A stretch of DNA of 64,000 nt from assembly GCA_021413865.1 (NCBI GenBank), contig JAIOPN010000049.1, forward strand, positions 1 to 64,000, written 5' to 3'. Shown here piece after piece: positions 46,077 through 55,672 of the stretch. The notes under the pieces were generated by a model. It was given only the letters and a program-made list of their open reading frames with translations, was not told where the DNA came from and ran no database searches. Position numbers and translations under genes: made by a program. Position 1 is the stretch's first letter. Each line of letters opens with the position of its first letter. This stretch comes from Planctomycetota bacterium. Lineage in GTDB: Bacteria > Planctomycetota > Phycisphaerae > Phycisphaerales > Phycisphaeraceae.

Positions 46077-47897
46077 TCACGCACGGACCGTTGACTCCCA
46101 CGGGAATGCGTAGGTCGGGCGACCGGCGTGCAACCGCATCCCGAGGTTCAGGACGGCCCGGGTGCCCGGCGCGAGCCGCACCAAGAGGTGGCGGCTGTCC
46201 ATCCGGGTTGTGTTCAGGCCATCGGACACGGAGGTGAACTCGTGCTCGCCGAAGGCACCGGCCTGGACGAGCACGTCGCGGGGCTCGACCACCCCCGTGT
46301 TCACCAGCGTGAGGCGGGTGGAGTCGGGGGTGGTGCGGTCCACCAGCGCCGCCACGTCGCGCGGCAGGCCGGCGCGCCGGGCCGCCGGGTCGAAGTGGCG
46401 CACCCGCGTGTGCAGCAGCCCACCGTGGTAGATGTTGCCCGGCGTGCCCATCGTCAGCTGCGCCAGGCCCTGCGCCACCACCGGGTTGATGTCCTGCCAG
46501 TGGTGCACGTCCCACTCGGCCGGGTCGCCGTTATCGTTACGCATGACCTCCATCCGCCGCGAGAGTTCTTCGTAGGTCGCTTCGAGCACGAAGCGCGGGT
46601 AGTCGTCGTTTTCCCCATGGACGAAGGCGTGCCAAGGCGCGGCCCCGAACTGCCCGCCCTTGCCGAAGCCCGTCACTTTGCGCCACTTTTCCCGGCCTTG
46701 GAGCTTTTCCAGCCTGGCGCGGTCTTGCTCCGTTTGCGTGAGGTAGTAGAGGTGGATGTAGAAGTTGGAGTCGGGCGGGGAGTATTGGAACCAGCCCTTG
46801 TCGCCGTGCTTCTTGGGCGTAACGAAGAGGCCGCCCTCCGTTCGCCCCAAAGCCCAGAGCATGTCGAGCTGCGAGCGCGGCAGGTCGAAGTGGGACAGGT
46901 CGCCGGTCATCAGGGCGGCGTTCGACGCGGCGATGAGCTGCGATTCGATGATGTTGAAGCTGCCGTGCGGCCAGCGCCAGCCGTAGTAGCCGCCCCACCA
47001 CTTGCCGTTCATCTTCTCGCCGATCTTGCCGCCGGGCCCGACGTTGTCGGGGGTGATGCCGCCGTTCCGGGCGGTGCGTTTCTTCCACGCGTCGAGGTAT
47101 TCGAGCACCCACGTTTTGTACTTGTCATCGCCGGTGTAGAGCCATGCGTTGGTGATGAGGCTGGTGGCGGTGAGGTTGAGCGGCACGTCGCCGGGGGTCA
47201 TGCGCTCATTCATCTGGGCGAGTACCTTGGCGAACACGGCGTCGTCGTTCCAGTTCAGCGCGAAGTCCGGCGGTCCATCCTTCGGATAAAGGTCGAGGTC
47301 TTCATAGGGCGCGAGGTATTCGGCGAGCACGGGGCGGTGCGTCACCCAGTCGGTTGCGGACATGGAGGCCCGCGCGCCGCGCGAGCCGTTGATCGGCGAC
47401 TTGATCATCTTCAGCTTGGCGTCCCAGTTGTCCGCCGCAGGGTCTTCGCCCATGTACATCCCGGCGAAGCGCAACGCCCGCGCCCGGTCCTTGGCGACGT
47501 GGGGGTCCGCCAGGCCGAAGAAATAAAAATAGAGACTGCTCTCCCCGTGGTGCATCCAGTCGTAGTAGGCGTCGAACTCGTTGTGGACCTGGCCCAGGCG
47601 CATGAACTGGTTCGTGACCGCGTCCCACTGCCGGCGGGCCAGTTCATGGACGCGTTCGGAGCCACCGATGACGTAGAGCAGCGGGAAGCTGGTGAACGCC
47701 TCGTAGCCGTCGTCGGAGCCGTCCATGCCCGGCCACTGGTCGCGCCAGACGAGTTCGTGCTTCTCGTCGGTGTAGCGATCGACGTACGCCTCGGCGGCGC
47801 GGCCCATCTCGTCGATCAGGAACCGCTGCATGATCGCCCACTGCGGGGTCGCGCTCCGGTGCGTCGCGGAAAAGGTCGGGTAAGGAGGCGTTGTCAT
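46077..47897 (-). CDS. Uncharacterised 606-residue protein, probable alpha/alpha toroid
   Basis: A soluble protein with no leader. It is rich in tryptophan and aromatic residues with regularly spaced helices (GYEAFTSFPLLYVIGG, YYDWMHHGESSLYFYFFGLADP, KWWGGYYGWRWPHGSFN), as in (alpha/alpha)n-barrel glycoside hydrolases and lyases; the last 100 residues look like a beta domain (TRLTLVNTGVVEPRDVLVQ). An enzyme acting on a sugar or uronic acid is plausible, but I do not recognise a catalytic motif. It is followed on the same strand by a dehydrogenase and an amidohydrolase, suggesting a catabolic set. Confidence 0.75.
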   Translation of the reverse strand: MTTPPYPTFSATHRSATPQWAIMQRFLIDEMGRAAEAYVDRYTDEKHELVWRDQWPGMDGSDDGYEAFTSFPLLYVIGGSERVHELARRQWDAVTNQFMRLGQVHNEFDAYYDWMHHGESSLYFYFFGLADPHVAKDRARALRFAGMYMGEDPAADNWDAKLKMIKSPINGSRGARASMSATDWVTHRPVLAEYLAPYEDLDLYPKDGPPDFALNWNDDAVFAKVLAQMNERMTPGDVPLNLTATSLITNAWLYTGDDKYKTWVLEYLDAWKKRTARNGGITPDNVGPGGKIGEKMNGKWWGGYYGWRWPHGSFNIIESQLIAASNAALMTGDLSHFDLPRSQLDMLWALGRTEGGLFVTPKKHGDKGWFQYSPPDSNFYIHLYYLTQTEQDRARLEKLQGREKWRKVTGFGKGGQFGAAPWHAFVHGENDDYPRFVLEATYEELSRRMEVMRNDNGDPAEWDVHHWQDINPVVAQGLAQLTMGTPGNIYHGGLLHTRVRHFDPAARRAGLPRDVAALVDRTTPDSTRLTLVNTGVVEPRDVLVQAGAFGEHEFTSVSDGLNTTRMDSRHLLVRLAPGTRAVLNLGMRLHAGRPTYAFPWESTVRA

Positions 47898-47927
47898 AAA
47901 TGAACCTTATAGGATTGACGGGGCGGA

Positions 47928-48833
47928 TTACGCTTTGAACCTGAAATCCCCGAGGGATTCGACCACCTGGCTGATCGCCTGCGTCCCCTGCTTTCCGCCG
48001 CCGTGAGCCTGCACGCCGCGGAAATACCCCTCGGCCAGGGCGGTGGCGTTGAGCGGCAGCCGCTGGTGCCGAGCCGAGCCGGCGACGATCGCCAGGTCTT
48101 TGAGCACCAGGTCCACCATGAACCCCGGGGCCATGTCCCCCTTGGCGATGCGCGGGCCCAGGTTGGCGATCTGCCACGACCCGGCCGCGCCCGCCGACAG
48201 GACCTGGATCATTTTTTCCAAATCCAGCCCCGACTTTTTCGCCAGCGCCATCGCCTCGCACACCCCCAGCAGGTTGACCGCCACCGCCACCTGGTTGCAC
48301 GCCTTGCACACCTGGCCGAGCCCCGCATCGCCCATGTGGGTGACCGCCCGGCCGACCCGTTCAAACATCGGCATGCAGTGCGCGAACGCTTCCGCCGGCC
48401 CGCCGACCATGATGCTCAGCGTGCCGTTCTTCGCCCCGACGTCGCCGCCGGAGACGGGGGCGTCGAGCAGCGTCATGTTTTGCTTCGCCAGTTGTGCGGC
48501 GAACGCGCGCGTCGCCTCGGGGCTGATGGTCGAGTGGTCCACGATGATGAGGCCGGGCCTAGCGGCGGAGGAGATGCCGTCCGCGCCGAAGAGCACGTGC
48601 TCGACGTCCGGCGTATCGGTGACGTTGATGCAGACGACCTGCGGTCCGGCCCGGACCACCCCCGCGGGTGAATCGGCGACGGCCGCGCCGAGTTTCCGGA
48701 GCGGCTCGCACTTCGCGGCGGTGCGGTTGAAGACCGTGACCTTGAAGTCCGCCTTGAGGAGGTTGGCCGCCATCGCCGAGCCCATGATGCCCATGCCGAT
48801 GTAGCCGACGTGTTCGATGGGGGGGTAGATCAT
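47928..48833 (-). CDS. 3-hydroxyisobutyrate dehydrogenase-like NAD(P)-dependent oxidoreductase
   Basis: 301 residues from ATG 48833 (CAGGA upstream; ATG 48860 falls in the neighbouring palindrome). VGYIGMGIMGSAMAANLLK is the dinucleotide site, DAPVSGGDVGAKNGTLSIMVGG the substrate segment, and GQVCKACNQVAVAVNLLGVCEAM holds the catalytic Lys region (normally K in GxxxKxxNN), here GLGQVCKACNQ. Members reduce or oxidise beta-hydroxyacids such as tartronate semialdehyde or glyoxylate; the substrate is not determined. Confidence 0.9.
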   Translation of the reverse strand: MIYPPIEHVGYIGMGIMGSAMAANLLKADFKVTVFNRTAAKCEPLRKLGAAVADSPAGVVRAGPQVVCINVTDTPDVEHVLFGADGISSAARPGLIIVDHSTISPEATRAFAAQLAKQNMTLLDAPVSGGDVGAKNGTLSIMVGGPAEAFAHCMPMFERVGRAVTHMGDAGLGQVCKACNQVAVAVNLLGVCEAMALAKKSGLDLEKMIQVLSAGAAGSWQIANLGPRIAKGDMAPGFMVDLVLKDLAIVAGSARHQRLPLNATALAEGYFRGVQAHGGGKQGTQAISQVVESLGDFRFKA

Positions 48834-48855
48834 GTTGGTTTTCCTGTTGCCTTTT

Positions 48856-48966
48856 CCCATAGCCCCCGGCTCGGCCGGGGGTTCTTCGTTGGATCAACCT
48901 ACTCGCGGTGCGTTGCGATTGCCGGTGATCGCTTGCGGAACCCCCCGGCCGAGCCGGGGGCTATGG
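48856..48966. repeat. Long inverted repeat, class AGCCCCCGG
   Basis: CCCATAGCCCCCGGCTCGGCCGGGGG (48856-48881) is inverted at 48940-48966, with about 58 bp between. Each arm is itself a palindrome. The stop codon of the amidohydrolase lies in the right arm. A single related unit sits at about 51980-52010. Confidence 0.85.
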
Positions 48967-50241
48967 GGCGGAGGGAGCGGGGACGGGACTCAGCGTTTCA
49001 TTTCCGCGCAATACCTGCACTAACGCATCTTCATTATCCCGCGCATCGATCCGCACCGACACCAGCGACGCCGGCACCCCGGGCGTGAACGTCGCCTGCG
49101 ATTCCTCGATCCCCATCGCCTTCAGCCCGTTCACCGTCGCCATGCGGAGCAGCGTATCCGGCCGCGTTCCATCTCGTCGGTACAGCCTCCGTATCGCGGG
49201 CAGGATACCCAGCGGCTGCGCTTCACCAGCCGGTTGGCAGAGGATGGAATCCGTCCCTAGGCAGACATTGATCCCCGCCGCCAGCATCTCGCGGTAGCGA
49301 TGCCCCGTGTGGCCGAAATACTCGCTGGCGATCGGGCAATAGGCCACCGACGCCCCGCACTCGGCGAGCAGCCGGATGTGGGCGTCATCGACATAGTTGC
49401 AGTGGGCGAGCAGCCACGGCCGCGCCCGCAAGGCCGCAGCGAGGTGATCCACCGGGTGCTTCCCGCTCGGCTTGATCGACCCGTCCCACCGGCCCATCTG
49501 CTTGAACAACTCTTCGTACATCCCGCCGCCTTCGCTGAGGAATTGCAGCTCCTCGACCGTCTCGGCCAAGTGCGTCGAAAGCGCGAGGCCGTGCAGCGCA
49601 GCGAGCCGTGCCACCTCCATGAACAGGCCTGGCCCAGCCGAGTAGGGGGCGTGCGGCTGCAACCCAAGTTTCACGCGGCCGCTCTGCCCGCCCGCGCCGT
49701 GATTCACCCATGATTCCACAACGGCCCGCATCGCCTCGACCGCCTCCGCCTCCCCCGAGCCGATGCCGAACCGTTCGAGGTAGCCCACGCCCGGCAGCGC
49801 CACCTCTGCGGGGGCATTCCTGAACGCATCGAGAGCGGCGGGGGACCCCGCGATGTCGCCGATCCAACCCACGCCGGATTCCCGTGACATCCGCAGCCCC
49901 TCCCGCACCGCCGCATGGATGTCCGCCTCCTTCTGGTCGGCGCGGAACCTCATCACCCGCATGCCCCAGTCGGCGAACACACCCGCATAAGGCACCCGCC
50001 CCATCGTGGTCAGGTCGAGGTGGGCGTGGGCGTTGACGAGGGCGGGCATGACCAGCCGGTCGGGCAGGTCGAGGATGACGGGTTTGTCGGGCTGCTCCCC
50101 GGCGAGGCGCTCGATGGCCTGTGGCTCGCCCACCGCCACGATGACGCCTTCCCGGAGGAGCACCGCTCCGGGCCGGAGGTTGACGCCCACCGCGTCGCGC
50201 AGAGCGCCCGCCCGCAGCAGGATGGTTTGTGATTCAATCAT
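48961..50241 (-). CDS. Amidohydrolase (guanine/aminofutalosine deaminase-like)
   Basis: 426 residues. LVMPALVNAHAHLDLTTM supplies the HxH metal ligands, then LQPHAPYSAGP, THLAETVEELQF, LAHCNYVDDAHIRLLAE and LGTDSILCQPAGEA with the catalytic Asp, as in the COG0402 deaminase group. Possible substrates include guanine, s-triazines or 6-amino-6-deoxyfutalosine of the futalosine menaquinone route; no residue I can see decides among them. N-terminal beta-sandwich (LLREGVIVAVGEPQAIERL) is normal. Confidence 0.85.
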   Translation of the reverse strand: MIESQTILLRAGALRDAVGVNLRPGAVLLREGVIVAVGEPQAIERLAGEQPDKPVILDLPDRLVMPALVNAHAHLDLTTMGRVPYAGVFADWGMRVMRFRADQKEADIHAAVREGLRMSRESGVGWIGDIAGSPAALDAFRNAPAEVALPGVGYLERFGIGSGEAEAVEAMRAVVESWVNHGAGGQSGRVKLGLQPHAPYSAGPGLFMEVARLAALHGLALSTHLAETVEELQFLSEGGGMYEELFKQMGRWDGSIKPSGKHPVDHLAAALRARPWLLAHCNYVDDAHIRLLAECGASVAYCPIASEYFGHTGHRYREMLAAGINVCLGTDSILCQPAGEAQPLGILPAIRRLYRRDGTRPDTLLRMATVNGLKAMGIEESQATFTPGVPASLVSVRIDARDNEDALVQVLRGNETLSPVPAPSAP

Positions 50242-50379
50242 GGATCGGTGCGGGTCAGGTCGAAGGATAGGGTTCTGGGTATGCTGTGTCGGTCTTTGAT
50301 TTTCCGCGGTTACACGATAGCCTCATAGGGTCGATCCGTCAGGGCACGATCAGGGGCACGATCAGGAAAGGATGCTGAA

Positions 50380-51252
50380 GTGACTACGACATGGATGAAG
50401 ATGGCGTGTGTAGCGTTGCTGGCTCTCTCGGGCATCGGTTGCGTGGCGCAGCGCGAGGTCGATGACCTCCGCACGCTCTACCGCCGCAGCCAGGAGCAGG
50501 TGGAAGACCTGCGTGCCCGGCTCGACGAGGCCAACGCCCGCATCAAGGCGCTGCAGGAAGCGCAGAAGTCCACCGACCCGGACATGCTCGACAAGCTGAC
50601 GCGCGCCATCCAGGAACGTGACGCGTTGGCCAAGAAGCTGGCCGAGGCGGAGGAGAAGCTCCGCGGCGGCGCGGGCTTCGCCCCGATCATGCTCGAGCCC
50701 GAGTTGGACCAGGCGCTGCGCGACCTCGCGGCTCAGCACCCGGACCTCCTGAGCTACGACCCCGCGCTGGGCATGGTCCGCTTCAAGAGTGACCTGACCT
50801 TCGCCCTGGGTTCGACCGAGGTCTCCGCCAAGGGGGCCGAGGCGCTGGGCCAACTGGCGACGATCCTCGCCCGCCCGGTGGCGCAGAAGTATGAGGCCCG
50901 CATCGTCGGCCACACCGACAACGTCCGCATCGGCCGCGCCGGTACCCGCGCCGCCCACCCCACCAACTGGCACCTCTCCGTGCACCGCTCCATCGCGGTT
51001 AAGGACGTGCTGCAGAAGTCCGGCGTGCCGGGCATCCGCATGATGGTCGCGGGCTACGGCGAGTACCGCCCGATCGTGGCCAACGGCCCGCGTGGGGCCG
51101 AGGCCAACCGCCGCGTCGAGATCTACCTCGTCCCCATGAACTACAACGGCCCGGGCGGCGGTAACGAACCGCCCGCCGCGTCCGCCGAACCCGCCCCGGC
51201 TCCAGCAGCGGCGCCGGCGCATTCGCCCGAGGACGACTCTTCTTTCAAATAA
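50380..51252 (+). CDS. OmpA-family peptidoglycan-binding lipoprotein
   Basis: 290 residues, GTG start. Lipobox ALSGIGC ends the leader at about residue 22. Residues 25-105 are a coiled coil (VDDLRTLYRRSQEQVEDLRARLDEANARIKALQEA). The OmpA C-terminal domain follows (LTFALGSTEVSAKGAEALGQLATIL, IVGHTDNVRIGRAG, GYGEYRPIVAN, NRRVEIYLVP), which binds diaminopimelate of peptidoglycan. Proline/alanine tail. A terminator follows at 51287. Confidence 0.92.
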   Translation: MTTTWMKMACVALLALSGIGCVAQREVDDLRTLYRRSQEQVEDLRARLDEANARIKALQEAQKSTDPDMLDKLTRAIQERDALAKKLAEAEEKLRGGAGFAPIMLEPELDQALRDLAAQHPDLLSYDPALGMVRFKSDLTFALGSTEVSAKGAEALGQLATILARPVAQKYEARIVGHTDNVRIGRAGTRAAHPTNWHLSVHRSIAVKDVLQKSGVPGIRMMVAGYGEYRPIVANGPRGAEANRRVEIYLVPMNYNGPGGGNEPPAASAEPAPAPAAAPAHSPEDDSSFK

Positions 51253-51286
51253 GCCGACGCCTGCAAACATCTGATTGGGAACCATG

Positions 51287-51323
51287 CAACGCCCCTCCCG
51301 TCCGGGGGGGCGTTGTCTTTATT
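51287..51323 (+). terminator. Intrinsic terminator after the OmpA gene
   Basis: CAACGCCCC pairs with GGGGCGTTG, followed by TCTTTATT. Confidence 0.85.
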
Positions 51324-51432
51324 GAGCATAAAGCCCAAGCCAAGCCCGATGACGAGGCCGCGAGTCACCGGGGTCTGTATTGGTTTTGTTGAGATGAGCG
51401 GCAGCGGCCGTGCCCCGTGCCGTCAAACCAGC

Positions 51433-51855
51433 TCACGCCCGCTGGAGGGCCGGGCTTCCCGCCGTCTTCAACTCGCGCACGCTGGCGTTGATGACGTAGA
51501 TGCGTTTGTTGTTGCTCTTGGGGTCGGCGGGGAAGAGGAAGAACCCCAGGCTGCCCGGGTCGTAGTCCATCGTCGTGCCGACCATCACCTCGCCGTCGGT
51601 GAAGGTGATGCAGACCTTGCGCCCCTGCAGCGGGTGTGAGGGGTCGAACGCCTTGATCTCTTCGTATTCCGGCTTGCCGCCAAACTCGGCGACGAAGAAG
51701 ATCGCCTTGAGCTGTGACAGGGCCACTTCGACCGATCGCTGCTTGCCGCCGGCGTCGGCGACCATCAGGTGGAACGACGCCTCACCGGGGATGAAATTCT
51801 GGGTGGACCCCTTGAGCATCTTCCCGTCGCGGTATCTGACGACGATCTTGTTCAT
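51433..51855 (-). CDS. Uncharacterised DUF6982-like protein
   Basis: 140 residues, beta-rich, no leader. Opens KIVVRYRDGKMLKGSTQNFIPGEASFHLMV, and the second half repeats the pattern (KVCITFTDGEVMVGTTMDYDPGSLGFFLFP), so it is an internal duplication of a strand-turn unit like a PilZ-adjacent or Sm-like small barrel. I recall this as DUF6982, common in delta-proteobacteria and planctomycetes, without known role. Confidence 0.75.
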   Translation of the reverse strand: MNKIVVRYRDGKMLKGSTQNFIPGEASFHLMVADAGGKQRSVEVALSQLKAIFFVAEFGGKPEYEEIKAFDPSHPLQGRKVCITFTDGEVMVGTTMDYDPGSLGFFLFPADPKSNNKRIYVINASVRELKTAGSPALQRA

Positions 51856-52053
51856 GGCAATCCGTCCGGAATGAAATCACTTGTGCCTCCATTCTTATCG
51901 GCCTAATCCGGGCACGACCCAAGTGCCGACGGGCGCAAAAACACCCTATGAACCTCGGGGAATCCGGCTTCTTTACGTAGTCCCCGGCCCGGCCGGGGGC
52001 TTATGGGAAAGAAACCGTGCGTAAGATGTCGTGTCGAACCGGAGGCCCGCCGC

Positions 52054-52944
52054 ATGAAGATCAGCAAAGCCGTCCGCCCCTTCACCGTCACGCGCGGCAA
52101 GGGCTTCCGCCTTGCCGGCGTCGATCCGGGGAATACCGACGGCATCCACTCCAAGGAAGATGCCCGCGACATTCTCGCGCAGGGCATCGAACGCCTCGCC
52201 CAGATGCAGGAGAAGCTCTACGCCCAGGACCGCTGGTCCGTCCTTCTCATCTTTCAGGCGATGGACGCCGCCGGGAAAGACAGCACCATCAAGCACGTCA
52301 TGTCCGGCGTGAACCCGCAGGGCTGCGAGGTCCACTCCTTCAAGGCCCCGTCCGAGGAGGAGCTCGACCACGATTACATGTGGCGATCGACCTGCCGGCT
52401 CCCACAGCGCGGGAGGATCGGGATTTTCAATCGCTCGTATTACGAGGAGGTCCTCGTTGTCCGCGTCCACCAGGAACTGCTCGCGAAACAAAAGCTCCCG
52501 TCCTCGCTCGTCACCGGCCGAATCTGGGAGGAGCGCTACGAGGACATCCGCGCCTTCGAGCGTTACGCGACGCGCAACGGCGTGAAGATCGTGAAATTTT
52601 TCCTCCACGTCTCCAGGGAGGAGCAGCGCCAACGGTTCCTGGACCGCCTGGAGGAGCCGGAGAAGAACTGGAAGTTCTCGGCCGCCGACGTGCGCGAGCG
52701 CGACCAATGGGACCGCTACATGCACGCTTATGAAGAGATGATCCGCCACACCGCGACGCCCGATGTGCCCTGGCACGTCGTCCCCGCCGATCACAAGTGG
52801 TTCACACGGGCCGTCGTCGCGCAGACGGTGATCGACGCGCTGCAATCGCTCGAACTGCGCTACCCGAAGCTCGGGACGGGCAAGATGCGCGAGTTGAAAA
52901 AAGCGCGCCGAGAGCTGGAATCGCAGGGGCGAAAGAAACGCTGA
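52054..52944 (+). CDS. ppk2: PPK2 family polyphosphate:nucleotide phosphotransferase
   Basis: 296 residues from ATG 52054 (GGAGG upstream); ATG 52003 would add 17. LLIFQAMDAAGKDSTIKHVMSG carries Walker A; IGIFNRSYYEEVLVVRVH holds Walker B and the lid region; KFFLHVSREEQRQRFLDRLEEPEKNWKFS and DQWDRYMHAYEEMI are conserved PPK2 blocks. Uses polyphosphate to phosphorylate nucleoside mono- or diphosphates. The PPK2 class is not settled by eye. Confidence 0.93.
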   Translation: MKISKAVRPFTVTRGKGFRLAGVDPGNTDGIHSKEDARDILAQGIERLAQMQEKLYAQDRWSVLLIFQAMDAAGKDSTIKHVMSGVNPQGCEVHSFKAPSEEELDHDYMWRSTCRLPQRGRIGIFNRSYYEEVLVVRVHQELLAKQKLPSSLVTGRIWEERYEDIRAFERYATRNGVKIVKFFLHVSREEQRQRFLDRLEEPEKNWKFSAADVRERDQWDRYMHAYEEMIRHTATPDVPWHVVPADHKWFTRAVVAQTVIDALQSLELRYPKLGTGKMRELKKARRELESQGRKKR

Positions 52945-52983
52945 CGCACTTCTTGCCTCTCACCCCGGGAGAGGGGGCAGGCG

Positions 52984-54267
52984 TCACACCACCCCGCCGG
53001 CCTTCAGCACATCCACCGCCGATTCGATCACCTTTTCCATCCCCGCCGCCAGCGCCGACGGCTTGTGGTATTCCCAGAAGCTCTCCACCTCGTACCCGCC
53101 CTGGGCGATCATCGGCGTGGCGGGCAGGTACATCCCCTCGCCGTTTGTGTAGCCGATCGGGATCGTCATCCCCGACGCGTATCGCCCCTCGATGATCGGG
53201 CCGAAGTGGTGCAGCGGCTCGCCCTCGACCGCGATGATCCGCAGGTCCTTACCCAACTGCACGCCCTGGAAAAGAATTGGCGCATCCTTCGGCAGCACGT
53301 TGCGGTCGAGCTGGCACAACTGGTCGTTCGCCCACCGGCCGCGGTTCGGGTCTGTCCCTTGGGCGATGGCGTAGTACTCCTCGCGTGTGATGTTGTTGGC
53401 CAGCGGAAAGTGGGCCGTGGTGATCGCGCAGGCGAGCGCCGGCTCGACCTCGCGCAGGTTCTTCATCACCGCGATCGTTTCATCCGCCAGCAGATGTCCG
53501 GCCTCCTGAGTCTCCGCCGCGCCCGGGCCCGACGCCCAGACCTCCCCGCGCGCCAGCGTCGTCGGCCGTGAGTCGCCCGCCATCCCCTGCAGGAACATCG
53601 AGCACGTCGCCTGCATGTGTTCGTTGATCCGGAACATCGCCGCTCCCGGGTAGTCCGCCGACACCTCGTCCTTCCCGCGGTAGCAGACCGGGTGGGTCGA
53701 TGCCCCGAAGAGCAAACAGATCGGCTTGCCCGATTCGTCCTCGAAGAGGCAGACGGGCAGCCCGTCGTAGATCGGGCCGGGCGGGTTAGGGCCGTTGACG
53801 AACCTCCCGTTGTGCATCTTCCGGCGGTTCATCGGGAGCGTTGTTTTCCCCCTGCCCGCGCGCAGCCGCGCGGGCTTGCGGTGCTTGCGGGAGAGCGTGA
53901 TCGACTCCATCACCGCCGCGTCGAGCTGCCGCCGGTAGTTGTTCACCGCGGGTAGCCACATCAGGTCCATGTAGTTGCCCACCGCCGGCGCCGCGTGCGT
54001 GTGCGTGGCCGTGAAGAGCACCTGCCGGGGCTGCAACCCCATCTCTCGTGCGAGGATGCCGTGCCACCGCTCCGCGTCCTCCCTCGCCACGAAGCAGAGG
54101 TCGAAGGCGAGGATGAAGGCCTCTTCGCCCCCGTGCGAGAGCGAGAGGGCGCGGACGAAGATCGGGTCGTTGACCCCCGTGCTGTGCCGCGCCGACGGGC
54201 TCCCCCAGCCCATGAGCGGCGTGCCCTTGGGCGGGGTGATGTCGATGCGTGCGAAACCGGCTTGCAT
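52984..54267 (-). CDS. Neutral/alkaline ceramidase-like N-terminal domain protein
   Basis: 427 residues without a signal peptide. GFARIDITPPKGTPLMGWG opens the ceramidase N-terminal domain; TATHTHAAPAVG supplies the zinc His pair near residue 96; MNRR and LQGMAGDSRP (near residue 240) match later conserved blocks. The C-terminal immunoglobulin-like domain of true ceramidases is missing. Planctomycete genomes contain many of these with unknown amide substrates. Convergent with PPK2. Confidence 0.85.
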   Translation of the reverse strand: MQAGFARIDITPPKGTPLMGWGSPSARHSTGVNDPIFVRALSLSHGGEEAFILAFDLCFVAREDAERWHGILAREMGLQPRQVLFTATHTHAAPAVGNYMDLMWLPAVNNYRRQLDAAVMESITLSRKHRKPARLRAGRGKTTLPMNRRKMHNGRFVNGPNPPGPIYDGLPVCLFEDESGKPICLLFGASTHPVCYRGKDEVSADYPGAAMFRINEHMQATCSMFLQGMAGDSRPTTLARGEVWASGPGAAETQEAGHLLADETIAVMKNLREVEPALACAITTAHFPLANNITREEYYAIAQGTDPNRGRWANDQLCQLDRNVLPKDAPILFQGVQLGKDLRIIAVEGEPLHHFGPIIEGRYASGMTIPIGYTNGEGMYLPATPMIAQGGYEVESFWEYHKPSALAAGMEKVIESAVDVLKAGGVV

Positions 54268-54327
54268 GGCGGTGTTCCAAGGATGAACGATTGTTGTACC
54301 GCGCGGGGGCGGATGCGTCGTATCCGC

Positions 54328-54353
54328 AGCCCCGTCATGCCAATGCGGGGCTT
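54328..54353. repeat. Single palindromic unit, class AGCCCCG
   Basis: AGCCCCGTCATGCCAATGCG plus GGGCTT; same unit as both arms of 55571-55645. Confidence 0.8.
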
Positions 54354-54369
54354 CTTGTTGATCGTCGGA

Positions 54370-55497
54370 TCACTTCGCCCCCACCCGCAGCGTCACCGGT
54401 TTGCCCTCTCTATCCGTCAGCTTCGAGCGCAGCTCAAACCCGCCCTCCACGGCGACCTTCTCGAACGGGTCGTCGCCGTACGGGTCCTTCACCGCCTTGA
54501 ACGCTTCCTCGCCGCGGGTCTGCAACGCGATCGCGGCCGTCAACATGCGCGCGCGGGCGTCGGTGCGGAACTCCGTGCGTCGCGGCGACACCACCGAGGG
54601 CATCACGCCGCGCACCAGGATGTTCGTGGATTGATGGATTTCCGAGTCGAATTTCTGCGCCGCGGCGTCATACGCCGTCAGCGGCAGGGAGACGATCTTC
54701 TCCGCCTGGGCATACACCGCCGCCAGCTCGTCGATCAGCGCGCCCATGTTCGCCGCCAGGGCGGCGGTTTCCTCCTTGGAGAGTTCCGGTTTGCCATCCG
54801 CTTTCATTGTCTGGGCGATGGTTTTTGTGACGCCCGCCTGATCCCCCGCCTTCACGCGGGCCCGCATCCAGTCCACCGTCCACCGCTTCTCCCCACCCAT
54901 GGCCTCGGCGGTCGTGCTACGCGGCGGCACGGCCGCCAAAGCCGCGCTGAGCCGTTCCACCTTCTCACCGGGCATCGCCCCCAGGTTCGCCGCGAGCGTC
55001 TCGATAGCCATGTTCTCGATCGAATACTCGACGAGGATGTCGATCAGCAATTCATGGTTCCCCACGTGCCGGGCCATGCGGATCACGTCGGTGGTGTCGG
55101 TGATGCCCTCGTCCCATTTCTGGTCGGCGAACTCGACGCGGGCTCGTAGCAGGGCGAACCGCGCCAACTGGCGTGCCTTGGCCAGGTGCGGCAGGAGCGT
55201 GGCCGGCCCGTCCGGGTTGGGATCGATGCCCCACGCCACCGGTCCGATCGCCGCCCCCCGGTGCATCAGTCGTAGCGGGGACTCGACCGACAACATCAGC
55301 CCGCGCGCCCTGGCCAGATCGACCGTCTCGAAGTTGGCGATCGTCTCCCGCTGTTCCGCACTGTATTCGGGCATCACCGTGATCGCCTGCCAGTAGCGCA
55401 GGGCGGCGTTGTTGGCCAGCTCCTTGGACTCCTTGGCGAACGCCGAGGTGCCGAGCATCAACACACACACGCAGATCAGTAAACGCTTCATCGCCAT
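54370..55497 (-). CDS. Secreted uncharacterised helical protein
   Basis: 375 residues. Signal peptide MKRLLICVCVLMLGTSAFA. The rest is alpha-helical (ALRYWQAITVMP, ARQLARFALLRARVEFADQKWDEGITDTTDVIRMARHVGNHELLIDILVEYSIENMAIETLAANLG) with TPR-like spacing. The ending (DPFEKVAVEGGFELRSKLTDREGKPVTLRVG) resembles a closing motif shared by many planctomycete secreted proteins of unknown role. Function not assigned. Confidence 0.75.
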   Translation of the reverse strand: MAMKRLLICVCVLMLGTSAFAKESKELANNAALRYWQAITVMPEYSAEQRETIANFETVDLARARGLMLSVESPLRLMHRGAAIGPVAWGIDPNPDGPATLLPHLAKARQLARFALLRARVEFADQKWDEGITDTTDVIRMARHVGNHELLIDILVEYSIENMAIETLAANLGAMPGEKVERLSAALAAVPPRSTTAEAMGGEKRWTVDWMRARVKAGDQAGVTKTIAQTMKADGKPELSKEETAALAANMGALIDELAAVYAQAEKIVSLPLTAYDAAAQKFDSEIHQSTNILVRGVMPSVVSPRRTEFRTDARARMLTAAIALQTRGEEAFKAVKDPYGDDPFEKVAVEGGFELRSKLTDREGKPVTLRVGAK

Positions 55498-55570
55498 GCT
55501 CCTTGGTTGCCAACAGGCTGTTTCAAAGCGGCGGGGCGGGAATGAGCGGGGGGGGGCGTATCGTACCCGC

Positions 55571-55645
55571 AGCCCCGTTATGCCAATGCGGGGCTTCTGG
55601 TTGATCGCCGGATACGCAAAAGCCCCGCATTGGCATGACGGGGCT
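55571..55645. repeat. Long inverted repeat, class AGCCCCG
   Basis: AGCCCCGTTATGCCAATGCG plus GGGCTT (55571-55596) is inverted at 55620-55645. Located between two minus-strand genes. Confidence 0.85.
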
Positions 55646-55672
55646 CCCGGGGCGCGTGTGATTGTCGATCGC